Below are positions 10,657 to 20,104 of a stretch of DNA of 64,000 nt, piece after piece; position 1 is the stretch's first letter; every line of letters starts with the position of its first letter. The translations under genes were made by a program, and so were the position numbers. Source of the DNA: Uliginosibacterium sp. (GTDB lineage Bacteria; Pseudomonadota; Gammaproteobacteria; Burkholderiales; Rhodocyclaceae); NCBI GenBank assembly GCA_016718265.1, contig JADKDZ010000007.1, forward strand, positions 186,001 through 250,000, in the 5' to 3' direction. The notes beneath the pieces were generated by a model. It saw only the letters and a program-made list of their open reading frames with translations, was not told the DNA's origin and searched no databases.

Positions 10657-10682
10657 TGTATCACTGAAAAATCGATCATACA
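10657..10682. promoter_or_regulatory. Imperfect dyad beside LysR start, possible LysR-type binding site
   Basis: TGTAT at 10657-10661 and ATACA at 10678-10682 are inverted around an A/T-rich centre, in the region between the divergent exporter operon and the LysR gene. LysR proteins usually bind such dyads next to their own promoter. The arms are short, so this is tentative. Confidence 0.22.
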
Positions 10683-10683
10683 C

Positions 10684-11628
10684 ATGAGTGATATTAGCGC
10701 CGGTAATGTGAATGTCCGGGTATTACGGAAGTTTGACTTGAACACTTTGCTGGTGCTGCACACACTGCTGGAGACCCAAAGCGTCAGCCAGACTGCGCTG
10801 CGCATGCATGTTGGCCAGCCCGCGATCAGCCACATATTGAAGCGCTTGCGCGAGCAGACGGCCGACCCGCTGCTGATCCGCCAAGGCCGCGCCTACCTGC
10901 TCAGTGCCTACGCTGAATCCTTGCGCCAGCCGCTATCGGATTGCCTGATGCAGGCACAAAACCTGATCGCGACGCCTGCGCCATTTATTCCGGCCAACGC
11001 TCGTGGCGAGTTTCACCTGGCGATGCCCGATCTTGTCGAAGTCGCACTTCTGCCTGATCTGGTCAAGCAGATCCAGCGAGAAGCGCCCGGCCTGCTGCTA
11101 CGCGTTGTTGCAACAGCCCCGGATGACCTTGAAGAAGCACTCGCCAAGGGCCGCATCGACGCCACGATTGGTCATTTTCCCCGCCCATACGCCAGCCTTG
11201 TTCGCGAGCATCTCTTCAGCGCCCGCATCAGCTGCTTCTTTCATCCGGCACAGCTTCAGTTCAGTGCCCCCCTGGATGCGAAGACTATTGCGGATCATTT
11301 GCATGTCAGCGCCCATTACGCGGGCTCTGGAAGCAGCTTGATCGATGCGTGGTTCAAGCGGCAGAATCTAACGCGGCGTGTCATCGTCTCCACGGGGAGT
11401 TTCTTGCCGATTACCCCCCTGCTCTCGCAGCTTCCGGCCATTGCACTGCTGCCGGAAGTCATCAGTCATTTGCTCGGCGACACGCTGCGCAGCGTGCCCG
11501 TCAACGATGATCAGCTGACACTCGACATAGATCTCGTCTGGCACCCACGGAACACGCTCGACCCCCAACACGCGTACTTGCGTAAGAAGCTCCGTGATGT
11601 CGCGACAAGGTGGGTTCCAGTGCGTTGA
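10684..11628 (+). CDS. LysR family transcriptional regulator
   Basis: A 314-residue protein with an N-terminal winged helix-turn-helix (FDLNTLLVLHTLLETQSVSQ, then AISHILKRLREQTADPLLIR, residues 18-65). A substrate-binding-like effector domain follows, starting at about 100. The ATG at 10684 has no clear ribosome site. A GTG about 24 bases further in would still keep the whole DNA-binding domain, so the start is uncertain. It is divergent from the TolC/HlyD/ABC-2 operon, the usual arrangement for a LysR regulator controlling its neighbour. The effector cannot be read from sequence. Confidence 0.88.
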   Translation: MSDISAGNVNVRVLRKFDLNTLLVLHTLLETQSVSQTALRMHVGQPAISHILKRLREQTADPLLIRQGRAYLLSAYAESLRQPLSDCLMQAQNLIATPAPFIPANARGEFHLAMPDLVEVALLPDLVKQIQREAPGLLLRVVATAPDDLEEALAKGRIDATIGHFPRPYASLVREHLFSARISCFFHPAQLQFSAPLDAKTIADHLHVSAHYAGSGSSLIDAWFKRQNLTRRVIVSTGSFLPITPLLSQLPAIALLPEVISHLLGDTLRSVPVNDDQLTLDIDLVWHPRNTLDPQHAYLRKKLRDVATRWVPVR

Positions 11629-11749
11629 ACACGCGCGCCTGCGCTTTGATTTCTGCTCAAATCTTTGATCCCCGAGCGCCGATCAGTCAAAATGCTCGGC
11701 TTACAGCTGGCGCCCTTTTGCGCGACAGCCCAATTGCCGAGATGCCACC

Positions 11750-13264
<1,515 letters not shown>

Positions 13265-13290
13265 GCCAGAACCGAACCAGGAGCACAAAT

Positions 13291-13887
13291 ATGCCGCAGA
13301 ACCTCACGCGACCGTTTCACCCGCTTGTCCAGCGCATCGAACAGGAGGCCATCGTTCAAGGTCACGAGATTCTGAAGATTGATCACTTTCTCAACCACCG
13401 CATAGAGCCGTCGTTCATGCAAGCCATGGCTGAGGAAGTTGCAGAGCGCCTGCGACCCTTCAAGCCCGAAATGGTGCTGACTGCCGAAGCCAGCGGCATC
13501 GCGCCAGGCCTGATGGTGGCACTCAACCTGGGCGTACCCATGGTCTTCGGGAAGAAGTATCACCCCGAAGTTGAGACGCCAATGCTGTCGCGTCTTATCC
13601 CTTCGCCGACCAAAGGCGGTGACGTGCGAATGGTCGTTAGCCAACGTTACCTGAAAGCCGGCCAAAGAATAGCCATCGTGGATGACTTTCTGAGTAACGG
13701 GCGCACTGCCATCGCCCTGATCGAGATTGCACGCGAAGCGGGCTGTGAGCCGGTTGCAGCGGCCTTCCTGGTCGAAAAATGCTTCAAACGCGGCCATAGC
13801 CTCATCCAGGAAACCGGCGTTCCCGTCATCACGCTAGCGCAGGTCGAACAACTTCTGGACGGGAAAGCGATGTTGCGGCAAGCCTGA
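13291..13887 (+). CDS. xpt: Xanthine phosphoribosyltransferase
   Basis: A 198-residue purine salvage enzyme of the Bacillus Xpt/PurR-like type, converting xanthine and PRPP to XMP. The PRPP-binding loop is IAIVDDFLSNGRTAIAL (about residues 128-144). A second signature, LTAEASGIAPGLMVALNLGVP, lies near residue 62, and the FGKKYHPE segment fits the family. The start has a ribosome site (AGGAG) seven bases ahead. It sits just after lysS and before tRNA-Ser. Confidence 0.9.
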   Translation: MPQNLTRPFHPLVQRIEQEAIVQGHEILKIDHFLNHRIEPSFMQAMAEEVAERLRPFKPEMVLTAEASGIAPGLMVALNLGVPMVFGKKYHPEVETPMLSRLIPSPTKGGDVRMVVSQRYLKAGQRIAIVDDFLSNGRTAIALIEIAREAGCEPVAAAFLVEKCFKRGHSLIQETGVPVITLAQVEQLLDGKAMLRQA

Positions 13888-13930
13888 CAAAAAAGCCGCG
13901 CCAATGCTGGCGCAAGCCAGTGCTCCTCTA

Positions 13931-13936
13931 TATAAT
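13931..13936 (+). promoter_or_regulatory. -10 box of tRNA-Ser promoter
   Basis: TATAAT, a consensus -10 element, ends 11 bases before the mature tRNA 5' end, as expected for a stable-RNA promoter. It is followed by the GC-rich GCGCGGC discriminator stretch. The -35 is not clear. Confidence 0.6.
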
Positions 13937-13947
13937 GCGCGGCTCGC

Positions 13948-14037
<90 letters not shown>

Positions 14038-14052
14038 CCTGATCAAACACTT

Positions 14053-14086
14053 AAGCCCGCCTCGGAAGAAGCGGGCTTTTTGTTTT
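14053..14086 (+). terminator. Rho-independent terminator after tRNA-Ser
   Basis: Stem AAGCCCGC / GCGGGCTT with a 10-base loop, followed by TTTTGTTTT. Confidence 0.85.
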
Positions 14087-14146
14087 GGCTCTTTGTAGTG
14101 CCTCACATCGCAGAGTCTTTAGTCGCCGACAGCACCCAGAAACGCA

Positions 14147-14184
14147 GAAGCCCACGTGTTTTAAGTGTGGGCTTCATTCTTATT
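14147..14184 (+). terminator. Second hairpin downstream of tRNA-Ser
   Basis: Perfect 9-bp stem GAAGCCCAC (14147-14155) / GTGGGCTTC (14167-14175) followed by ATTCTTATT. It could be a back-up terminator. Confidence 0.5.
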
Positions 14185-14185
14185 G

Positions 14186-14666
14186 AACCAAGGCACTCAC
14201 GGCCCGGGTTTTCGGCTGTTAACCGTGGAAGTGCTAGCTGTAATCTAGAATTTGCGGTGGACTACCAACCATAAGACCTCCAATCTCTAAGAACGCCACC
14301 TGACATGAATCTTGAAAATTGCGAGTGGCAATCTCAGCTTAGTACGCAGGCGCTAAAAGTACAGTAACTCTTCGCGCTATCTCAGAAATGCCGCCTCTGC
14401 GACAACCGACTGAGCGGCATTCAAAATACCCCTTACCGCCTACTTATGTCGTCCGACGCCAACAACGTGGCGCATGACCAACGCCAATCCGCCAACGAAC
14501 TCCCGTTCCCCCGCCGCGCTCGGGACCTTCGAACACTCGTCACCCACAGACACGTGGCCTCGCGCATACCCGACTCGGACGCATGACTGCCGCCGTCCCG
14601 TCTGTACAAAAATGGCGCATCGCCCATGCCGTACAATGGCCCGCAACACATAGACGGTAGAGCACC
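14186..14666. other. Intergenic stretch before ycaO
   Basis: About 480 bases with no supported gene. Short frames here lack ribosome sites and family features. No terminator or RNA gene was recognised. Confidence 0.5.
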
Positions 14667-16390
14667 ATGAGCCCCACTGAACACTTCATTCCGGGAAAGG
14701 ATGCCTCACTCGAAGCCTCGATCTCGACGCTTCAAAGCACGTTGGTATCCTTGGGCTTCAACACGGTTGAACAGTCTTGGCTAAACCCTGTTGAGAATGT
14801 GTGGTCGGTACATCTACGCGACACAGAGTGCTCGTTGCTTTATACAAACGGCAAAGGGGCCACTGAGTTGGCGGCGCGTGCGAGCGCGCTGGGTGAGTTT
14901 TTTGAGCGGCTATCCTGCAACTATTTCTGGTCGCATTACTACTTGGGTGAGACCAACGCGACCAGCGATTTTTGCCACTATCCGCAAGAACGGTGGTTCA
15001 AACTGGACGGAGAATGGGACTGGCCGCAGGGGCTCCTGACGCCGGAGTTAGTGGACCTCTATAACCATCAGCACGAGATAGATCCGGAGACCTTGGTCGA
15101 CCTGAATTCTGGCAACCTCGATCGTGGCATCTGTGCGATACCTTATCGCCGACAAACAGACGGGGAAACGGTCTACTTTCCGATCAATATCATTGCGAAT
15201 CTCTATGTGAGCAACGGGATGGCTGCCGGAAACTCGGCGGCCGAAGCGCGAACGCAGGCGCTTTCAGAAATCGTCGAGCGCTACGTCAAGTTCCGCGTCA
15301 TCCGCGACTGCCTGTGCTTGCCAAGCGTTCCGGAAGACGTCATCGCGCGCTTTCCGAAAATCGCAGCCGACCTGGCAAGTTTGCGCGAGGCAGGCTTCGG
15401 CATTCTCGTTCGTGATGCCTCGCTAGGCGGCCAATACCCTGTCCTGAACGTCACCTTGTTGAACCCGCATGACCAAGGTTGCTTTGTGAGTTTCGGCGCC
15501 CACCCCGCTTTGAAGTAGCACTGGAGCGGGCACTTACCGAGCTATTGCAGGGGCGGGCCTTGAATGCGCTAGGGGGCTTTCCTCCGCCAGGGCTGGATCG
15601 CGAGGAAGTCGCGTCCGTGCCAAACCTGGAAATTCATTTTGTCGACTCCAGTGGCATCGTTCATTGGGACTTTCTTGCGGAAACGCCGGACTACATTTTT
15701 CACGACTGGAACTTCCTCGGCTCGACTGCCGAGGAATTCGAGTACCTGGCGAGCTTGATTCAAGCGCCGGGCCACGACATTTACATTGCTGATTTCACGC
15801 ATCTAGGCGTTTACACATGTCGAGTCATTGTCCCTGGCATGTCTGAGATATACCCGGTCGATGAGTTGGAGTTCGACAACAACAGTGTCGGCAACGACCT
15901 CAGGCCAAGCATACTGGTGCTTGATCGACTCGACGACGAGCAGATCGCGGACCTTCTGGAAGCGCTGCAAGACCTAGGCCTCGACGATCAAAGACTGGTC
16001 GCCGCCATCATCGGCCTCGCGACGGATCCCGAGACGATATGGGCGGATCTGCGCGTCGGAGAGCTAAAACTGATGCTTGCACTCGCAATCGGCGACGAAG
16101 AAGCCATGCGCGAAGGACTCGACTGGGTGCGTCATTTTGGACAGATCAATCCACAGCGAAGCAGGGTATATCGCTGTATCGAAAGCCTGCTCTTGATTGA
16201 CGAGAACAAGCACTACGATCAGGCCTTAGCGGCTTTGTACGGGGACGCGACGGTCAGTCAAGCAACCCGCTTGCTCGTCGGAGAAGAGCGTTTCTTTGGC
16301 CTCTCCGCCCCGGGAGAGAGTCTTGAAGGCTGTGTCGCACACCAGGCTCTGCTTGAAGCCTACGCAAAAGTGCAATCCGCTAAACACTAG
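14667..16390 (+). CDS. ycaO: YcaO family protein (E. coli YcaO type), apparent frameshift at 15503-15506
   Basis: The E. coli homologue is linked to beta-methylthiolation of ribosomal protein S12 together with RimO; YcaO proteins are ATP-dependent cyclodehydratase-like enzymes. The N-terminal half has FIPGKDASLEASI and the glycine-rich TNGKGATELAARASALGE, plus the ERL and SGNLDRGICAIP segments of the ATP-binding fold. The frame breaks after VSFGAHP. Adding one C to CCCC at 15503-15506 restores RFEVALERALTELLQGRALN and continues to a C-terminal TPR-like region. The total is then 574 residues (E. coli 586). As written, the gene would be split into a 283-residue piece and a second piece. Homopolymer error is likely. 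Confidence 0.9.
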
Positions 16391-16398
16391 CTCGCTAC

Positions 16399-16440
16399 AA
16401 AAAGCGCAGCCGCCGGGCGGAGAGGCGCCCGGCGGCTGCG
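16399..16440 (-). terminator. Terminator of the DUF4380 gene
   Basis: A perfect 15-bp stem (16405-16419 with 16426-16440) and a six-base loop. On the minus strand it is followed by CTTTTTGT. It ends leftward transcription from 17361. Confidence 0.8.
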
Positions 16441-16491
16441 GTGCACGACTTCGGGCCCTCCTTCCGGACGCGGCGGACCTTGAGCGCGCAG

Positions 16492-17361
16492 TCAGTTCCC
16501 ACGAATGAGCGTTCTGACGAAGCTCACCAACTCAGGATTCTCAGCTTTGATCGTGATGTGCTCGGGCACGCGAACCAGGTACCACTGCACACGGTAATTT
16601 AGCGACGCGGAAGGCTCGAGCGCACGGTAGGGGCCATGATTCTCTAGCTCGATGTAGATGCCGCCGTCGTGGCCCCAAATTTCAACTTCACCCTGCTCCG
16701 GCGCATAGTCTGCCGGAGACGTATCCTGGAACGTCTTGACGAAGAGGCAGCGCTCCGGCACAACGTGAGCAAGCCAGCCTTCCTTTGCACCACTGAACAA
16801 CTTGCATCCAGGGTTCAGGAAAGTGGCATCGAACGCGTACCAGCAGATCCCCTCACTGCGCGTTACCGGTTGTAGCGCTGTCGCCGGCAGACCCGGCACC
16901 TCTTCGTAGGGAAAAAAGCTGAGCCCTCCCGGGACGCGGGTAACTTCCCACGGGCCGACATTCAGCGTGTTCGTTCCACTGTTTTTGATTCGATACTCAA
17001 TTTCGAAGCAGCCACGCGTAGGATCCGTTCGGAATTGCTTCACAAACTGAAGCCCCGACGGATCTACCTTGCTCTCGAGCGTAAGCACACCGTTATCCAA
17101 GCCGACCGAATAGGGTTCCGAATCCAGTGCAGCTCGCGGAGGCCAATTCCAGTTGACCTGGGGCGCATCCCAGAACGTAGACCCGTAGTTCTCGGCGTGC
17201 ACAGACGCGGGGGTCAGCATTTCGATATTGCCGATAGACAGCGAAACGATGCGTCCGCCAGCCAGTGCGTCGACCTCCATTCCCAATTCGCCACAGTGCA
17301 ATTTCTGCCTGGGCCCCTCGACAGCGCCCCCCCTTAGTTCCCCTTGCAAGCGATGACTCAC
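16492..17361 (-). CDS. DUF4380 family, aldose-epimerase-like protein
   Basis: A 289-residue beta-rich protein starting at GTG 17361 behind GGAGGA. Features such as ENYGSTFWDAPQVNWNWPP (about residues 57-75) and YRIKNSGTNTLNVGPWEVTR resemble the galactose-mutarotase fold of DUF4380. The enzyme activity is unproven; a role in anomer interconversion or carbohydrate binding is plausible. It is divergent from the GH94 operon and shares its control region, which suggests joint use on beta-glucosides. Its own terminator follows. Confidence 0.7.
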   Translation of the reverse strand: MSHRLQGELRGGAVEGPRQKLHCGELGMEVDALAGGRIVSLSIGNIEMLTPASVHAENYGSTFWDAPQVNWNWPPRAALDSEPYSVGLDNGVLTLESKVDPSGLQFVKQFRTDPTRGCFEIEYRIKNSGTNTLNVGPWEVTRVPGGLSFFPYEEVPGLPATALQPVTRSEGICWYAFDATFLNPGCKLFSGAKEGWLAHVVPERCLFVKTFQDTSPADYAPEQGEVEIWGHDGGIYIELENHGPYRALEPSASLNYRVQWYLVRVPEHITIKAENPELVSFVRTLIRGN

Positions 17362-17394
17362 GAACTTTCCTCCATTTTATTGGGGCTAACCCCT

Positions 17395-17425
17395 TTGCAA
17401 TATGAAAACGTTTTCAGGTATAAAT
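17395..17425 (+). promoter_or_regulatory. Promoter of GH94 operon with LacI-family operator in the spacer
   Basis: TTGCAA (17395-17400) and TATAAAT (17419-17425) are spaced by 18 bases. The spacer contains the perfect 14-base palindrome TGAAAACGTTTTCA (17403-17416) with the central CG typical of LacI/GalR operators. A repressor bound there would block RNA polymerase, so sugar-induced derepression is expected. No lacI-type gene is in the window. Confidence 0.75.
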
Positions 17426-17531
17426 AGCGGCGTAGCACATCCGAGGCCGTAAAGCTGTTTGGACAACGCGATTGTACAAACCACCCATGCGGCCGTGCCA
17501 GAGATACATAACTGCGAGGAAGATACGGAAA

Positions 17532-20000
17532 ATGAACGACAAGGCCCCGAACGCCTTTGGCTATTTTGATGATACCGCCCGTGAATACGTCATAACGCGA
17601 CCGGACACTCCCCTGCCATGGCTGAACTACCTGGGTCAGGACGAATTCTTCGGCCTGTGCACCAACACGGCCGGCGGTTACACCTTCTGGAAGGATGCCA
17701 AGCTGCGTCGCCTGACGCGTTACCGTTACAACAACGTGCCGTACGATCTGGGTGGTCGCTACTTCTACGTCAACGACAATGGCTCCGTCTGGAACCCAGG
17801 CTGGAAGCCCGTCAAGGCCAAGAACGTGAGCTACGAATGTCGTCATGGCCTGGGCTACTCCCGCATCGTCGGCGAAAAGGACGGCCTGGAAGTCGAAACA
17901 CTGTTCTTTGTGCCGCCGGGTGAAAACCTCGAAGTCTGGAAAGTCACCGTCCGCAACAAGTCTACGGTGCGCAAGGCGCCGAAACTGTTCTCCTATCAGG
18001 AGTTCTGTTTCTTCGAAGCACTTAACGACATGACGAACTATCAACGCACCTACTCGATCGGAGAGGTGGAAGTTGAAGGCTCGGCGATCTATCACAAGAC
18101 AGAGTTCCGTGAGCGTCGCAACCACTACACGCTGTTCGCCTGTACCCGCCCGATAGCAGGCTTTGACACCTCTCGCGATGCCTTCGTTGGCATTCACGAA
18201 GGTCTGCATGAAGCCAAGGTGCCGTTCGCCGGCAAAGCGACCAACTCGATGGCCTTTGGCTGGAACCCGATCGGTTCGCACCAGATTGATCTGGACCTGG
18301 CACCGGGCGCTGAAGAAACCTTCTCCTTCGTGCTGGCTTATGTCGAGCAGGGCGACGAACCGAAGTTCGATGCCCCCTTCGTGATGAACAAGAAGGTCGG
18401 CCGCGAGATTGTCGCCAAGTACTCGGCCCCAGGCGCCGTTGAAGCTGCGCTGGCCAACCTGAAAAAATACTGGGACGATCTGCTGGGCAACTTCCAGGCT
18501 GATTGCCCGAACGAGCACGCCAACCGCATGCTCAATACCTGGAACCAGTACCAGTGTATGGCCACTTTCAACATGAGCCGTTCGGCCTCCATGTATGAAA
18601 CCGGGATTGGCCGTGGCATGGGCTTCCGTGATTCGAACCAGGATTTGCTCGGCTTCGTGCACATGATCCCGAGCCGCGCACGTGGCCGCATTCTGGACAT
18701 TGCTGCAACCCAACTGTCGGACGGCACCTGCTACCACCAGTACCAGCCGCTGACCAAGAAGGGCAACGCCGACATCGGCGGCGACTTCTACGACGATCAC
18801 CTGTGGCTGATCCTCTCGACCTGTTCCTACATCAAGGAGTCCGGCGATACCGACATCCTCTCTGCGCCTTGCGGCTATGCTGACAAGCAGTACGCTTCGG
18901 ATGCCGAGAAGGAGACCCTGCTGCACCACCTGGAAACGTCCATCGCCTACACGATGAAGAAGCGTGGCCCGAACGGTCTACCGCTCATTGGACACGCCGA
19001 CTGGAACGACTGTCTGAACCTGAATTGCTTCTCGACCGAGCCTAACGAGTCTTTCCAGACTGCAGGCGATGTGCATGACTCAAAGGCCGAGTCCGTGATG
19101 ATTGCTGGCTTGTTCCTGTATGCAGCCCGCGACATGGCCGAGCTCTTCGACTTCCTTGGCAAGGCAGACAACGCCAAGAAGATGCGCGACAACTACGCTG
19201 ACATGCTGAAGACGGTTGAAAGCGTCGCGTGGGACGGCGAGTGGTACACCCGCGCTTACGATGCCCGTGGGCAGGTGGTTGGTTCCAAGACCAACGAAGA
19301 AGGCAAGATCTTCATCGAAAGCCAGGGCTGGTGTGTCCTCGGCGGTGCAGGCGCAGACAACGGCCGCGCCCGCCAGGCGATGGAATCGGTCCACAAACAC
19401 CTGTTCACCAAGAACGGCATCGTGCTGCAACAACCGGCCTACTCCACCTATGACCTGAACCTGGGCGAAGTCACCTCCTACCCGCCGGGCGTGAAGGAAA
19501 ACGCGGGTATTTTCAGCCACAACAACACCTGGATTCACTTGGGCTGGTGTTTGCTGGGCGAAGGCGACCGTGCGCTGGAGTACTACCTTTCCATCTGCCC
19601 GTCTGCCAAGCAAGACCAGATCGAAACCTATCGCGGCGAGCCTTATGTCTATCCGCAGATGATCGCGGGCAAGGATGCGCCCTGCTTTGGCGAAGCCAAG
19701 AATAACTGGCTCACCGGCACGGCAGCATGGACATTTGTCGTGGTCTCGCAAGGGCTGCTCGGCATCAAGCCGGACTACACCGGGCTGCGCGTCGATCCAT
19801 GCATCCCGAAGGGCTGGACGGGCTTTACCTCGACACGTCGTTTCCGTGGTGATACGTACGAAATCACTGTCAAGAACCCGAACAGCGTCTGCAAGGGCGT
19901 CAAGAAGCTGATCGTGGATGGCAAAGAGCTCGATGCAAGCAAGCCAATTCCGTTCTCGGGAGATGGCAAGTCACATCAGGTTGAGGTCATTCTCGGTTAA
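17532..20000 (+). CDS. Cellobiose phosphorylase (GH94)
   Basis: It splits cellobiose with phosphate into glucose 1-phosphate and glucose in the cytoplasm, saving one ATP compared with hydrolysis. The 822-residue protein begins at ATG 17532 (MNDKAPNAFGYFDD) after GAGGAAG; an upstream in-frame ATG adds 20 non-conserved residues. The order is an N-terminal beta-sandwich (REYVITRPDTPLPWLNYLG), a linker helix region, an (alpha/alpha)6 barrel and a C-terminal beta domain. The catalytic Asp lies in HADWNDCLNLNCFS at residue 490, the same number as in the Cellulomonas enzymes as I recall them. NMSRSASMYETGIGRGMGFR also matches cellobiose phosphorylase closely, so the substrate call is fairly firm. 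Confidence 0.92.
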   Translation: MNDKAPNAFGYFDDTAREYVITRPDTPLPWLNYLGQDEFFGLCTNTAGGYTFWKDAKLRRLTRYRYNNVPYDLGGRYFYVNDNGSVWNPGWKPVKAKNVSYECRHGLGYSRIVGEKDGLEVETLFFVPPGENLEVWKVTVRNKSTVRKAPKLFSYQEFCFFEALNDMTNYQRTYSIGEVEVEGSAIYHKTEFRERRNHYTLFACTRPIAGFDTSRDAFVGIHEGLHEAKVPFAGKATNSMAFGWNPIGSHQIDLDLAPGAEETFSFVLAYVEQGDEPKFDAPFVMNKKVGREIVAKYSAPGAVEAALANLKKYWDDLLGNFQADCPNEHANRMLNTWNQYQCMATFNMSRSASMYETGIGRGMGFRDSNQDLLGFVHMIPSRARGRILDIAATQLSDGTCYHQYQPLTKKGNADIGGDFYDDHLWLILSTCSYIKESGDTDILSAPCGYADKQYASDAEKETLLHHLETSIAYTMKKRGPNGLPLIGHADWNDCLNLNCFSTEPNESFQTAGDVHDSKAESVMIAGLFLYAARDMAELFDFLGKADNAKKMRDNYADMLKTVESVAWDGEWYTRAYDARGQVVGSKTNEEGKIFIESQGWCVLGGAGADNGRARQAMESVHKHLFTKNGIVLQQPAYSTYDLNLGEVTSYPPGVKENAGIFSHNNTWIHLGWCLLGEGDRALEYYLSICPSAKQDQIETYRGEPYVYPQMIAGKDAPCFGEAKNNWLTGTAAWTFVVVSQGLLGIKPDYTGLRVDPCIPKGWTGFTSTRRFRGDTYEITVKNPNSVCKGVKKLIVDGKELDASKPIPFSGDGKSHQVEVILG

Positions 20001-20020
20001 TACGACTTTAGTCTAGAATC

Positions 20021-20054
20021 GCTCGGCGTACGAAATTGTGCGCCGAGCTTTTTT
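20021..20054 (+). terminator. Terminator between the two GH94 genes
   Basis: GCTCGGCG / CGCCGAGC stem (20021-20028 with 20041-20048) followed by six T. Because it lies inside the gene pair, the second gene is either expressed at a lower level by readthrough or has its own promoter. Confidence 0.8.
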
Positions 20055-20104
20055 GCATTCAGACACTTATCATTCGTTTTCCGCTCTCTGGAGACAGCGC
20101 AACC

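Noticed and set aside
17358..18929. 523-codon minus-strand frame opposite the first GH94 gene
   Set aside because: Antisense shadow; the plus-strand protein is a clear family member over its full length.
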